Part shown: piece by piece, positions 1 through 7,187 of the stretch | How positions within the stretch are numbered: the stretch's first letter is position 1 | Layout: every line of letters begins with the position of its first letter | Assembly: GCA_965369945.1 (NCBI GenBank) | Contig: CBDUST010000030.1 | Location: 1-25,687, forward strand | Reading direction: 5' to 3' | From: JADFNO01 sp965369945 | Lineage (GTDB): Bacteria; Planctomycetota; Phycisphaerae; Phycisphaerales; SM1A02 | DNA: 25,687 nt | The notes under the pieces: model-generated | What the model saw: the letters and a program-made list of their open reading frames with translations, nothing else | Database searches by the model: none | What the model was told of the DNA's origin: nothing | Position numbers and translations under genes: made by a program

Positions 1-40
1 TGCCGGACTCTTGGCGCGTAGCCTCCGTCCGTCCTCCCAC

Positions 41-90
41 CCCCGTGACCACCCCGTGACCACTGCCGTGACCACCGCCGTAACCGACCC
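41..90. repeat. Imperfect 11-12 bp tandem repeat
   Basis: About four copies of a CCCCGTGACCA-like unit follow each other, the last ones drifting to CTGCCGTGACCA and CCGCCGTAACCG. Function unknown. It could be the repetitive end of a gene that lies outside the window. Confidence 0.6.
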
Positions 91-192
91 CAAAGGACGG
101 CTACAGCGCAATTGCTCGCGAGCGCAACCCGATCCGTAGCATAGGCTACGGATGCAGCTATACGAATCCCAAATGATTCTCGTGCGCTTCGC

Positions 193-259
193 GGGTGCCA
201 TGCTTTATCCGCGAAGCGGTGAAGCATGCTTTGCCCTATTGGGTCAAAGCATGGCACCC
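193..259. repeat. Inverted repeat with 14-bp perfect arms
   Basis: Left arm GGGTGCCATGCTTT (193-206) is the exact reverse complement of the right arm AAAGCATGGCACCC (246-259). A smaller palindrome, AAGCATGCTT, lies inside (222-231). The TGGCACCC end is shared with the repeats near 15074 and 15209, which suggests a dispersed palindromic family rather than a gene-specific terminator. No T-run follows on either strand. Confidence 0.8.
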
Positions 260-402
260 GACTGCGGATCAATCGTGATTGGTATTATGGGCCCTGCGAA
301 CGTGTGAATCCAGGTCGATGGTGGGATACAACGAACGTAGTTCTTGCGGCTGATGAGAGGCGTCGTGTCCCGATCGCTCGATCCCGCCGGTACAACGAGT
401 TC

Positions 403-1164
403 TTACTCGGGGCCGGTCCAGCGCGCGACGACGAACCGCTCGGGCCGCCCCTGGGAATCCAACTGACGCTCAAACTCGCCATCGACCGATCCGCCGGTCG
501 GGAAGTTGCTAAGGTCACCTTCGTTCCAGATCCCAAACGAGAAGACCAGCGGGCCGTTGTATCCGGCCGAGACGATGGCGGTTCGCCGGGGATCCGTATG
601 CTGCCCTTGGCCGATCATATCCGCCAACACCTCGACGGGTTGCTCAATCGGAAGTCGGCGAGCCTCGTCCTCGGCCAGCCAAACGAGCAAGTAGTCGTAG
701 TAGGTGGATGAGCCGCTACTGTGTGATCGAAGGAACAAGTACCATTGGCGGTCTTGGGTGAACAATTGCGGTTCTTGAAGGTATCCTTCGCCGAATGCAG
801 TTTCAAGAAGCGGCTCGAAACGATCATCCTTAGCGACGTAGAAACGAATGAGTTGGCCGAAGATCTCGTCGATGCCGTGACAAGTCACCAACAACTTGGG
901 GCGATCCGATTGTGGACTGCCGAAGTATGTTCGGGTCCACACAAGCTGCAGCGGCGGACCTTCAGGGTTCTGTTTTGCGAGCTTGGGAAACTCGATCCGC
1001 GGCACATCCGCGGCTGCCTGTTCGATCGAAACCGCAGATCGATCGTAGAAGCTACGGTTTATTGCGGGCGTGATGATCTTCGGTCGAGTAAGTTCCGTCG
1101 ACGGCATGGCGCAACCAGCAAGGAACATCAACGGGAGCCACAGCCAACAATATCGCTTTTCCAT
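403..1164 (-). CDS. Putative lipoprotein of unknown function
   Basis: A 253-residue protein. The ATG at 1164 was chosen over upstream possibilities because it directly starts a lipoprotein signal: MEKRYC, a hydrophobic stretch, then lipobox L-A-G-C with the lipidated Cys at residue 18. After lipid attachment the mature part should sit on the periplasmic side of a membrane. The body is mixed alpha/beta in composition, contains a run of Ser/Tyr (SSGSSTYYDY), and shows no catalytic signature I recognise. It stands alone, followed by a repeat-rich spacer and facing away from the 1772 gene. Coding status rests on the long open frame and the clean signal peptide. The function is not assigned. Confidence 0.75.
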   Translation of the reverse strand: MEKRYCWLWLPLMFLAGCAMPSTELTRPKIITPAINRSFYDRSAVSIEQAAADVPRIEFPKLAKQNPEGPPLQLVWTRTYFGSPQSDRPKLLVTCHGIDEIFGQLIRFYVAKDDRFEPLLETAFGEGYLQEPQLFTQDRQWYLFLRSHSSGSSTYYDYLLVWLAEDEARRLPIEQPVEVLADMIGQGQHTDPRRTAIVSAGYNGPLVFSFGIWNEGDLSNFPTGGSVDGEFERQLDSQGRPERFVVARWTGPE

Positions 1165-1771
1165 GATGCTGTAGCGTGGCACAGTAACGTCGGCCTTGCA
1201 AGTCACGATTATCCGCCCGTGCAAGCCGCTCGAAAGCCGTACGCCTTGGATGGCGGCGCACCATACGCGTGAACGTTTTCACACGGCTGTTCTCCCCTCT
1301 CCTGCTGGGAGAAGAGGGTTCTGTGGAATGTTTGAAGCTTCGTTTCCACAAGAGAGCGCGGGGCAAGCCCCGCGGCTAAATAACGTTGTGCCGGGCGCCG
1401 CGCACTGGCCAAGAGAGCAAATGGCACTGTTTCGCGGCGGTCCGGACGCGCAACGAGATTTGTGTTGCGATTCTGCAACATGCCACAAGATGGCACTTGA
1501 CCCGAACCCAGCCGGGGTCATAATCCGCTGCGCGTAATCTCTGCGGGCGAAGGATTCGATGCTTTGCGACTCTTTACAGACCCATCTCGACTGTCTGTTG
1601 ACCCGGTCAAGCCGGGAGCACTGTGGTTGCGCTCGCGTAGGCAAGCACATTTATTGTACAGCTGATCGGGTCGTCCCTATCCAATCAAGTGATCTATGAA
1701 CCTGGTTGTATGGTTGTCTTGCGCTGTGGTAGCGGACTGTTCATCCTCCACCGCCGCTTGAGTTGATTGTC
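1165..1771. other. Intergenic region with dispersed repeat
   Basis: No convincing gene. Short frames on both strands have low-complexity or shadow-like translations. The region holds one copy of the GCCGCGGGGCTTGCCCCGC repeat (1345-1383, reverse orientation) and a CCCTCT...AGAGGG hairpin near 1297-1320. No clear promoter was found for the 1772 gene. Confidence 0.55.
1345..1383 (-). repeat. Dispersed palindromic repeat, family R1, copy 1
   Basis: Read on the minus strand this is TTTAGCCGCGGGGCTTGCCC continuing into CGCGCTCTCTTGTGG. The same core occurs at 15034-15066 and 17694-17725 on the plus strand, with a diverged form next to the GroES-like gene (13100-13125). The core GCGGGGCTTGCCCCGC is a near-perfect hairpin. 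All copies are between genes. Confidence 0.75.
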
Positions 1772-2155
1772 ATGAGCTCTGAAAACGAGACCAACTTGTC
1801 GCGTCCATTGGCTCCGGAAGATATCCAGCGGACGATGTATGTGACTCCAACGCATGTCGTTGAGGAGCATTATCCGTTCTCCTGCGATGATGAGCCTTGG
1901 AAACCGGCCTCGCCGCGGCAGATGGTGTGGTTGCCGGAACATTCAGGTCGGCCGCTGAAGGTCGTCGAGGTTTGTTTGCCGTTCGTCCTTGTTGAGAAGG
2001 TCAACGGCAAACACTCCACGCTCGACGTGCGCCGACATCGTCTGGCGTTACTTACCCAGCGCTACGGCGACGCGGTCTTCGTGCACGCTAAAGCCGAACG
2101 AAAGGCTAAACAGTGCGGCCGACGACGACGTACCAAGAGGTGCTCGGATGACTAG
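1772..2155 (+). CDS. Conserved-looking protein of unknown function
   Basis: A 127-residue protein starting at ATG 1772; an in-frame TTG lies 9 nt upstream but ATG is preferred. No strong ribosome binding site is visible. The N-terminal half is acidic. Residues around 50-90 have a pattern of alternating hydrophobic residues (KVVEVCLPFVLVEK) that would fit a small beta-barrel. The C-terminus is Lys/Arg-rich (KAERKAKQCGRRRRTKR), as in nucleic-acid-binding tails. The stop codon TAG lies inside the terminal CTAG of the palindromic element at 2152-2265, so the element may have shaped the C-terminus. The function is not recognised. Confidence 0.6.
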   Translation: MSSENETNLSRPLAPEDIQRTMYVTPTHVVEEHYPFSCDDEPWKPASPRQMVWLPEHSGRPLKVVEVCLPFVLVEKVNGKHSTLDVRRHRLALLTQRYGDAVFVHAKAERKAKQCGRRRRTKRCSDD

Positions 2156-2265
2156 GCTCTGTCGGAAAAGTCGGTGGGACGGGCGTCTCGCCCGTCTGAG
2201 AAACCGTGACGCACGGCCGAGACGGCCGTGCCACCGCAATCCCAAAGTTTTCCGACGGAGCCTAG
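2152..2265. repeat. MITE-like palindromic element between convergent genes
   Basis: The terminal arms are CTAGGCTCTGTCGGAAAA (2152-2169) and its complement at 2248-2265, matching at 17 of 18 positions. Inside are two further palindromes, around ACGGGCGTCTCGCCCGT (2179-2195) and GCACGGCCGAGACGGCCGTG (2211-2230). The inner GGTGG-GACGGGC and GGCCGTGCCACC ends resemble the 25582-25657 element. It lies between the convergent ends of the 1772 gene and accC and could act as a two-way transcription stop, although no clear U-run is present. Confidence 0.75.
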
Positions 2266-2271
2266 AACAGG

Positions 2272-3675
2272 TCAGGTTTTTTCAATCTTCGCGGACCCGG
2301 TCACGGGACCGAGTTCGCTGCCCTTGGCCGATTCGTTCTTCAGCAGCCGTTCCAGATAGCCAATGTCGTAGTCCGCATTGATGAACGCGCGTTCGTCCAT
2401 CAATCGGCGGTGCAGCGCAATCGTCGTCTTGACCGGCGCAATGCGGAATTCGTCCAACGCGCCGCGCATCTTGGCAATCGCAGCGTCACGATCCGGCGCG
2501 TGAACGATGAGCTTTCCAATCATCGAGTCATAGTGTGGCGGGATGCGATAGCCGCTGCGCACGTGACTGTCCACGCGCACGCCCGGACCTCCTGGGACTG
2601 CGAATTCCGTCACTAACCCCGGCTGGGGAATGAATCCACGATCCGGGTCCTCAGCGTTGATCCGACATTCGATGGCGTGGCCATTGACACGAATATCGCG
2701 CTGCTTGAAAGCCAACGGCTCACCTGCAGCGATTCGAATCATGGCCTTGACCAGATCGATCCCGGTGATCATCTCCGTCACAGGGTGCTCGACTTGTATT
2801 CGAGTGTTCACCTCGAGCATGTAGAAGTTCTGATCGCGGTCCATCAGAAACTCGACCGTGGCGGCGCCTGCATACTTGGCGCGACGAATCAGATCCGCAG
2901 CCGAGCGCGCTACCGCATCTCGCTTTTTCGTATCAACATCGGGAGCTGGAGCTTCCTCGATCAACTTCTGGTGACGCCGTTGAGTCGTGCAGTCTCGATC
3001 GAAGAAGTGAACGGCATTCCCGTGCTTGTCGCCGAGCACTTGGATCTCAACGTGCCGGGCCTGCTCGAGAAACTTCTCGATATAGACCTCCCCCTTGCCA
3101 AAGGCGGCCTCTGCTTCCTGGGCCGCCGCAGCGACTGCGCCGGTCAGCGCCGCCTCGTTATGGGCGATGCGCATCCCGCGTCCACCACCGCCGGCCGACG
3201 CCTTGACGATCACTGGATACCCGATCTTCTGGGCAAGCTTGATCGCCTCATGATCCGATTCAATCGGTTTGGTGGAGCCGGGAGAGATCGGCGTTTTCGA
3301 CTCCTTCGCCATTCTTCGGCATGAGAGTTTGTCGCCAAGAAGCGCCATAGCCTCCGGGCTCGGACCTATAAATTCGATGTGACAGTCGCGGCAGACTTCA
3401 GCGAAGTGAGCGTTCTCTGCCAAGAATCCATACCCAGGGTGAATGGCATCGACGTTGGCAATCTCCGCCGCGGAGATAATCCGATCGACCCGCAAATACG
3501 AATCAGTTGCCGGCGCAGGACCGATGCAGATCGTCTCGTCGGCAAATACTAGCCATGGTCCGTCGGCATCACCTTGCGAATAAGCGCAGACCGTTTCGAT
3601 ACCCAACTCGCGAGCTGCGCGAATGATGCGCAGCGCGATCTCTCCTCGGTTGGCGATCAGGATTCGAGAGAACAT
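2272..3675 (-). CDS. accC: Biotin carboxylase subunit of acetyl-CoA carboxylase
   Basis: A 467-residue ATP-grasp enzyme that carboxylates biotin on AccB using ATP and bicarbonate, the first half-reaction of malonyl-CoA formation in the cytoplasm. It shows the N-terminal ILIANRGEIALRI segment, Lys116 in GDKLSCR, the Gly-rich ATP loop KASAGGGGRGMR (from residue 158), QRRHQKLIEEAPAP, the metal and catalytic segment EVNTRIQVEHPVTE and ECRINAEDP carrying the carboxylate-binding Arg. It is slightly longer than the usual ~450 residues because of a ~20-residue hydrophilic tail. It is the last gene of the M24 peptidase-accB-accC group, 117 nt after accB. The ATG at 3675 gives the standard family start. 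No carboxyltransferase genes lie in the window. Confidence 0.97.
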   Translation of the reverse strand: MFSRILIANRGEIALRIIRAARELGIETVCAYSQGDADGPWLVFADETICIGPAPATDSYLRVDRIISAAEIANVDAIHPGYGFLAENAHFAEVCRDCHIEFIGPSPEAMALLGDKLSCRRMAKESKTPISPGSTKPIESDHEAIKLAQKIGYPVIVKASAGGGGRGMRIAHNEAALTGAVAAAAQEAEAAFGKGEVYIEKFLEQARHVEIQVLGDKHGNAVHFFDRDCTTQRRHQKLIEEAPAPDVDTKKRDAVARSAADLIRRAKYAGAATVEFLMDRDQNFYMLEVNTRIQVEHPVTEMITGIDLVKAMIRIAAGEPLAFKQRDIRVNGHAIECRINAEDPDRGFIPQPGLVTEFAVPGGPGVRVDSHVRSGYRIPPHYDSMIGKLIVHAPDRDAAIAKMRGALDEFRIAPVKTTIALHRRLMDERAFINADYDIGYLERLLKNESAKGSELGPVTGSAKIEKT

Positions 3676-3690
3676 GAGTTAGGATGGCAT

Positions 3691-3714
3691 CATGGGATCA
3701 TAGGATCATGGGAT
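3691..3714. repeat. 8-bp tandem repeat in the accB-accC spacer
   Basis: Three units ATGGGATC, ATAGGATC, ATGGGATC follow each other, with a further degenerate GTGGCATA. They lie in the 117-nt gap between accB and accC, 15 nt before the accC start. A function is not evident; replication slippage could change the spacing here. Confidence 0.6.
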
Positions 3715-3792
3715 CGTGGCATAAGGGAACGAGTACAAACCGATAGAGGCGACGTAGGAGTTCCTTGACAACGATCGTTCACGCCAACAGAC

Positions 3793-4269
3793 TCAATTCG
3801 GTTTCACGAGGAACAGCGCCTGACCAAACTCGATGGATTGTGCGTTTTCGACCATGATCTTCTCGATGGTGCCGGAGCACTCGGCTTTTATCTCGTTGAA
3901 GATCTTCATGGCTTCGATAAGACAAACGACGGTATCCGGATCGACCTGCGCACCGACGCGAACGAATGGAGGCGAATCCGGGTTCGCCGCGGTATAGAAC
4001 GTCCCGACCATCGGACTTTCGATTTTCACAAGGCTGTCATCCGTAGCTGCGGCAACATCGGCGCTTGACGCAGTCGTAGTGGTGGAGGCGGCCGATGGAG
4101 TTGGCGCCGTTACGTTCCGCGCCTCCGGCGTGACAACGACCTCCGGTAACTGATGCACGCCGTGTCGCCGAAGCGTAACCTGCTCCTCAGAATCACGAAG
4201 ATCGAGCTCAGTCAAGTCGTTGCCGACCATCAATCGCACCAACTCCTTGAGCTTGCGAATGTCGATCAT
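3793..4269 (-). CDS. accB: Biotin carboxyl carrier protein of acetyl-CoA carboxylase
   Basis: A 158-residue protein that carries the covalently bound biotin between the AccC and carboxyltransferase active sites. The C-terminal biotinyl domain (about 80-158) contains SPMVGTFY with the following thumb loop and the biotinylation motif EAMKIFNEI; the modified residue is Lys122. An N-terminal helical region (1-35) is joined by a flexible Ala/Thr/Ser/Pro linker (about 50-76), the usual arrangement. The length matches the family. The start ATG overlaps the stop of the upstream M24 peptidase gene as ATGA, so translation is probably coupled. accC follows on the same strand. Confidence 0.97.
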   Translation of the reverse strand: MIDIRKLKELVRLMVGNDLTELDLRDSEEQVTLRRHGVHQLPEVVVTPEARNVTAPTPSAASTTTTASSADVAAATDDSLVKIESPMVGTFYTAANPDSPPFVRVGAQVDPDTVVCLIEAMKIFNEIKAECSGTIEKIMVENAQSIEFGQALFLVKPN

Positions 4270-5429
4270 GGTGTTGATCCTCTACCCGCCATGGCCGGCT
4301 CGATCACCATCTCGTCGGGGCGCTTGGGGTAGTCAGTCAATACACGACAACCATCGGACGTGATCACCACGTCGTCCTCGATGCGGACTCCGCCGATACC
4401 CGGCAAATATATCCCCGGCTCGACCGTCATCACCATGCCCGGCTCAAGCACGATGTCCGTGGCCAGGTTGTTGAAATACGGGTCTTCGTGGATATCCAGG
4501 CCAAGACCGTGCCCCAGCCCGTGGCCAAAATACTCGCCGTATCCAGCCGACTCGATAATCGCACGAGCCGCTGCATCGACCTCCGCACAAACTTTCCCAG
4601 GTCGGCAAGCGTCAATTCCCGCTTGTTGGGCCTCAGCAACGATATTGTAGATCTCGCGCACCCTTTCTGGGAACGCCCCAACCGCGAAGGTTCTGGTCAT
4701 ATCAGAGCAGTAGCCGTCGTAGATCGCCCCCCAGTCGATTAGCAAGGTGCCTTCTTCGATTCGCGTTTCACCGGTCAGGCTATGGATGATGGCGCTGTTG
4801 GTCCCGGTCGAGACGGCTGTGCCGAAACTCGGCCCACTTGCCCCGCGCATCTTCATTTCGTATTCGAGCACGGCGCAGAATTCGCGCTCGGTCATGCCGT
4901 GCTCAAGCTTGGGCAGTGCTGCACGAATCGCTTCACACTGAATCGCGCCGGCCCGCTCGATCGCGGTCAGTTCAATCTCGTCCTTGGTCATGCGCAACCG
5001 ACCGACCAAGCCGACCGTGTCCAGCACTTGCCCCTGCGTCAAGGCAGCGGCGACCTTCGTCCGCGCCGAGACCGTCTGCCACTCAGACTGTATGCCGAGC
5101 TTGGAGACGCCTCTTGACTTGCATTGCGTTGCGACCGACTCTTCCAAGCGATGGCGCGTCCCCATGACGACGTCAGCCAAGCCTGTCCCCCGCCAGGGCT
5201 CAAGGAACTCGTCGTAGCGCGAATCGGTGATGATGGCCGCAACCGAGTCGGTCACCAGCAATACGCTGTCATCACCAATGAAGCCGGTCAGGTAATGGAT
5301 GTCTTTGGGGTTCGACACGAGCAGCGCGTCGATCGGCTGCTCGGCCATCGCCTGATGCAAGCGCCGTTGGCGGCGCTGGCATGCTTGCATCAGTTGCTGT
5401 GGCAGCGACACATTGGACTTATCGGTCAT
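4266..5429 (-). CDS. M24B metallopeptidase, Xaa-Pro aminopeptidase type
   Basis: A 387-residue predicted cytoplasmic aminopeptidase that removes N-terminal residues preceding proline. It has an N-terminal creatinase-like domain (about 20-150) and a C-terminal pita-bread domain with all five dimetal ligands: Asp232 (IDWGA), Asp243 (CSDMTRTF), His307 (GLGHGLGLDIHE), Glu337 (TVEPGIY) and Glu351 (RIEDDV). The length fits the short YqhT-like branch rather than the longer E. coli PepP. It leads the group with accB and accC and overlaps accB by 4 nt. In Bacillus a related peptidase precedes efp near accBC; efp is absent here. A -10-like TATACT only 7 nt before the ATG suggests a leaderless message. 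A prolidase activity cannot be ruled out. Confidence 0.92.
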   Translation of the reverse strand: MTDKSNVSLPQQLMQACQRRQRRLHQAMAEQPIDALLVSNPKDIHYLTGFIGDDSVLLVTDSVAAIITDSRYDEFLEPWRGTGLADVVMGTRHRLEESVATQCKSRGVSKLGIQSEWQTVSARTKVAAALTQGQVLDTVGLVGRLRMTKDEIELTAIERAGAIQCEAIRAALPKLEHGMTEREFCAVLEYEMKMRGASGPSFGTAVSTGTNSAIIHSLTGETRIEEGTLLIDWGAIYDGYCSDMTRTFAVGAFPERVREIYNIVAEAQQAGIDACRPGKVCAEVDAAARAIIESAGYGEYFGHGLGHGLGLDIHEDPYFNNLATDIVLEPGMVMTVEPGIYLPGIGGVRIEDDVVITSDGCRVLTDYPKRPDEMVIEPAMAGRGSTP

Positions 5430-5436
5430 AGCGGTC

Positions 5437-5442
5437 AGTATA
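5437..5442 (-). promoter_or_regulatory. Candidate -10 hexamer for the M24 peptidase-accB-accC group
   Basis: Minus-strand TATACT ends 7 nt before the ATG at 5429, so initiation at the usual distance would fall on or beside the start codon. No Shine-Dalgarno sequence is present and the -35 region is weak. The placement is inferred. Confidence 0.45.
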
Positions 5443-5491
5443 CCGCTGCCGCGAACGTGTCGCCATCTGTCGCGAAGTCGCCGGCTTCTTA

Positions 5492-5531
5492 GGGAATTAT
5501 CCCCTTGACTCGGGAATTATACCCTTGACTC
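5492..5531. repeat. Two 20-bp direct repeats (GGGAATTAT...CTTGACTC)
   Basis: Units 5492-5511 and 5512-5531 are identical at 19 of 20 positions. On the minus strand each reads GAGTCAAGGG, then TATAAT or GATAAT, then TCCC, so the second unit contains a perfect -10 consensus reading toward the M24 peptidase gene, although without a good -35. The same GGGAATTATCCC-like core recurs at 6278-6289 and 7171-7183 around the toxin-antitoxin genes. The core may be an operator or a mobile-element scar. Confidence 0.65.
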
Positions 5532-5553
5532 AGGGGATCGTGGTAAGTGCCCC

Positions 5554-5805
5554 CTATCGGTAGAAGTCGTTGTCCGTCACGCCGTCTTTCGGTGTGAGCT
5601 TGAACACGCGCCGGATGGAGGCGATCACAGCCTTCGGCTTCTCCTCGCCGTCGTTGTGGCACTTGATCGGGTGCTTGATCAACCCCCCATCGACAACGCC
5701 GAAGAGTATCCTGTGGGACCCCTTCCCACGTGCTTTGTCCTCATTGATTCCAAAGCGCCGAAGATTCTGGAGCAGTTTGCGGTATTTGAGGGGCCGATCC
5801 GACAT
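5554..5805 (-). CDS. hicA: HicA-like toxin of a type II toxin-antitoxin pair
   Basis: An 83-residue protein. HicA toxins are small double-stranded-RNA-binding-fold mRNA interferases. The family hallmark is visible: an N-terminal helix with LLQNLRRFGI, then G-K-G-S-H-R (residues 27-32) with the catalytic-type His following Gly-Ser, then a strand and a conserved His-Pro segment (KHPIKCHN), and a C-terminal helix AVIASIRRVF. The ATG directly follows the TAG of the upstream antitoxin gene with no spacer, so the two are translationally linked, and antitoxin-first order is normal for many hic loci. The C-terminal tail (KDGVTDNDFYR) is somewhat longer than in the smallest HicA proteins. Toxicity is inferred. 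Confidence 0.8.
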   Translation of the reverse strand: MSDRPLKYRKLLQNLRRFGINEDKARGKGSHRILFGVVDGGLIKHPIKCHNDGEEKPKAVIASIRRVFKLTPKDGVTDNDFYR

Positions 5806-6129
5806 CTACGCAAACTGTAGAGACCTAGCGTCGAATCTGGAAACACGGCTGGGCATGCGGATCGTCTTTCCGGGTGGCTTTCGGAAGCTCTTTGCCCTCG
5901 CGTATAGTTCCCAAATCTCAGGCGGGGCCGGACGGAAGATAGATCGCAGGTTGCCATCTCTCATGGCCTCCTCGATCTTGAGTCCGCATAACTCGACCAC
6001 GCTGGAGATTGCGTCGAAGGCAGAGTCACCCTCAGCGACTACATCCATTTCGAGGCAGTGCGCGATCCACCACTGGCCTTCGCGGTACACCATTCCGCGC
6101 AGCTCATGCATTACCACTTTGGATTTCAC
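5806..6129 (-). CDS. hicB: HicB-like antitoxin
   Basis: A 107-residue partner of the HicA-like toxin. The partly degraded RNase-H-like HicB fold is recognisable: GMVYREGQWWIAHCLEMDV (about 12-30), VVAEGDSAFDAISSVVELC (31-49), then a helix and the P-P-E-I-W-E-L-Y segment. No separate C-terminal helix-turn-helix is evident, so DNA binding may be absent or rest on another element. The GTG at 6129 is preferred because AGGAAAGAG lies about 11 nt upstream; an internal ATG (residue 7, at 6111) is the alternative start. A possible -10 (TATATT, 6176-6181) lies upstream. Confidence 0.78.
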   Translation of the reverse strand: MKSKVVMHELRGMVYREGQWWIAHCLEMDVVAEGDSAFDAISSVVELCGLKIEEAMRDGNLRSIFRPAPPEIWELYARAKSFRKPPGKTIRMPSRVSRFDARSLQFA

Positions 6130-6175
6130 TGGCGCGTCGTCTCTTTCCTACGAGGGGGCGTCCTAGCCTCACCTA

Positions 6176-6181
6176 AATATA
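6176..6181 (-). promoter_or_regulatory. Candidate -10 hexamer for hicBA
   Basis: Minus-strand TATATT about 47 nt before the GTG start. A GGATACC...GGTATA inverted pair surrounds the -10 and the spacer, as expected for an autoregulatory operator. The -35 is poor, so confidence is low. Confidence 0.3.
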
Positions 6182-6446
6182 CCTTCTGATCGGCGAGGGC
6201 GGTATCCCTCAGAAGATAATTCGGACACCGATTGAGTAGGTCGCATTCACGGTTGCGCCAAATGATAGGCTGGCAAAGGGAATTATCCCGTCCACGCAGA
6301 AGATCGTGGCAGGTGCTCCAATCTGAGATTTTCGCGCACAGGTCCAAAATCAGGTGGTCTGCAAAAGGTTTCAATGTTCGAAAACGCCCATTTGCCAGAA
6401 TCAGGTGCTGCCCAACTTGCCTAGATTCACAATTCTCCCCAACCTC

Positions 6447-6474
6447 TTGACTCAAAACGCAGCGATGGCACAAT
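6447..6474 (+). promoter_or_regulatory. Promoter for the DUF4258/DUF2283-like pair
   Basis: TTGACT (6447-6452), a 16-nt spacer and CACAAT (6469-6474) fit a sigma-70 promoter. Transcription would begin near 6481, giving a ~29-nt leader with a strong GGAGG-type ribosome binding site just before the ATG at 6510. Confidence 0.5.
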
Positions 6475-6509
6475 CTACAGGCTGCCGCGTCACGACGGAG
6501 GGGGGGTAA

Positions 6510-6746
6510 ATGAAGTGGTCCGATAAGCCCCTGAGATATGAAACACACGCCCTGAAACGGATGCAGGATCGTGGAGTCAGCCGAGAACAGGTCACGAAGA
6601 CCGTCCGCCGGCCATCGACCAACCGGCTAGCGCGGCGTGAGGGCGCTAAGAGGCTGGAACGGAAGTTGTCCAAGCGAAAGCGACTGGCTGTTATCGTCGA
6701 AGAGGAAAAGGACTTCATCCGAGTGGTATCCGCCTTTTGGCTTTAG
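6510..6746 (+). CDS. DUF4258-like small protein, possible toxin
   Basis: A 78-residue basic protein. The pattern H-A-L-K-R-M-Q-D-R-G-V-S (13-24), EQVTKTVRRP (26-35) and a C-terminal strand pair RLAVIVEEEKDFIRVVSAFW matches the DUF4258 fold, a small RelE/BrnT-like alpha/beta domain often encoded beside antitoxin-like partners. A very strong Shine-Dalgarno run (GGAGGGGGGG) lies 4 nt before the ATG. The gene is followed after 8 nt by a DUF2283-like gene. RNase or toxin activity is inferred from family context only; no experimental role can be read from the sequence. Confidence 0.75.
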   Translation: MKWSDKPLRYETHALKRMQDRGVSREQVTKTVRRPSTNRLARREGAKRLERKLSKRKRLAVIVEEEKDFIRVVSAFWL

Positions 6747-6754
6747 GTAAGAGA

Positions 6755-7045
6755 ATGGGACGATCAGGCGAACCTTTGGGCTTTGAACTCTCGGTCAGTG
6801 CCAGGAATGATGGCACGCTAGAGGCTATGTATGTCAGGTTCTCTAACCGCAAGGTCGCAAGAACTGATGAGGTCATCGAGGACGTTCTGCTCGTAGACCT
6901 CGATAGTCGCAATGAGCTTGTTGGGATCGAAATCCTCGCTCCAGTAAAGCTTTCAGTGGTTGCTGGGATCGTGGAAAAGCCAATGCGAGCCTCATTTCGA
7001 AAATTCATTCGGAGCGCCGCGCCAAGCGACTTGGTTCACACCTAG
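6755..7045 (+). CDS. DUF2283-like protein, possible partner of the DUF4258 protein
   Basis: A 96-residue protein. The ATG at 6755 is chosen over an in-frame TTG at 6737 because AGGTAAGAG precedes it; the upstream gene stops at 6746. The segment EAMYVRFSNRKVARTDEVIE, then DVLLVDLDSRNELVGIEIL, is the DUF2283 signature (A-x-Y-[IVL]-x-[FL], later D-x-[DN], then G-[IL]-E-[IL]). These short beta-rich proteins are often paired with DUF4258 genes, in an arrangement that suggests toxin and antitoxin. The C-terminus (SVVAGIVEKPMRASFRKFIR) is longer than in minimal members. A strong terminator follows about 90 nt downstream. Confidence 0.75.
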   Translation: MGRSGEPLGFELSVSARNDGTLEAMYVRFSNRKVARTDEVIEDVLLVDLDSRNELVGIEILAPVKLSVVAGIVEKPMRASFRKFIRSAAPSDLVHT

Positions 7046-7132
7046 GCGCGGCCTGGGTTGGGCAAGGCTGGGATTGGCCTCCCACTGCATCGCATCGCTC
7101 GGCGTCGCGCCACAGCACAAGGCAGCGCAACG

Positions 7133-7165
7133 AAAGCGCCCCGGTCGTTCGGCCGGGGCGCTTTT
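7133..7165. terminator. Bidirectional intrinsic terminator
   Basis: AAAGCGCCCCGG (7133-7144) pairs perfectly with CCGGGGCGCTTT (7153-7164) around an 8-nt loop, followed by T on the plus strand and with AAA at the left edge for the minus strand. It ends the DUF4258/DUF2283 pair and the convergent gene at 7188-7838. Confidence 0.9.
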
Positions 7166-7187
7166 ATCTTGGGAAATTATCCCGTTC

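Larger units (their letters stand above)
1..402. other. Intergenic region, left edge, repeat-bearing
   Basis: No convincing gene is visible. One plus-strand frame runs open from the edge to a stop near 138 and another to a stop near 60, so the tail of a gene lying outside the window cannot be excluded, but neither has recognisable content. The stretch carries a short imperfect tandem repeat (41-90), a perfect 9-bp hairpin ATCCGTAGC/GCTACGGAT (132-140 and 145-153, loop ATAG) and a longer inverted repeat listed separately. Confidence 0.6.

Noticed and set aside
41..90. Possible CRISPR-like tandem repeat
   Set aside because: Units are only 11-12 bp with no spacers and no cas genes; a simple tandem repeat.
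226..711. 161-codon plus-strand reading frame
   Set aside because: It lies opposite the lipoprotein gene (403-1164), begins inside the inverted repeat at 193-259 and has no recognisable content.
6126..6548. 140-codon minus-strand frame in the toxin-antitoxin spacer
   Set aside because: It overlaps both flanking gene starts and their promoters, is Cys/Arg-rich and matches no family I know; treated as chance.
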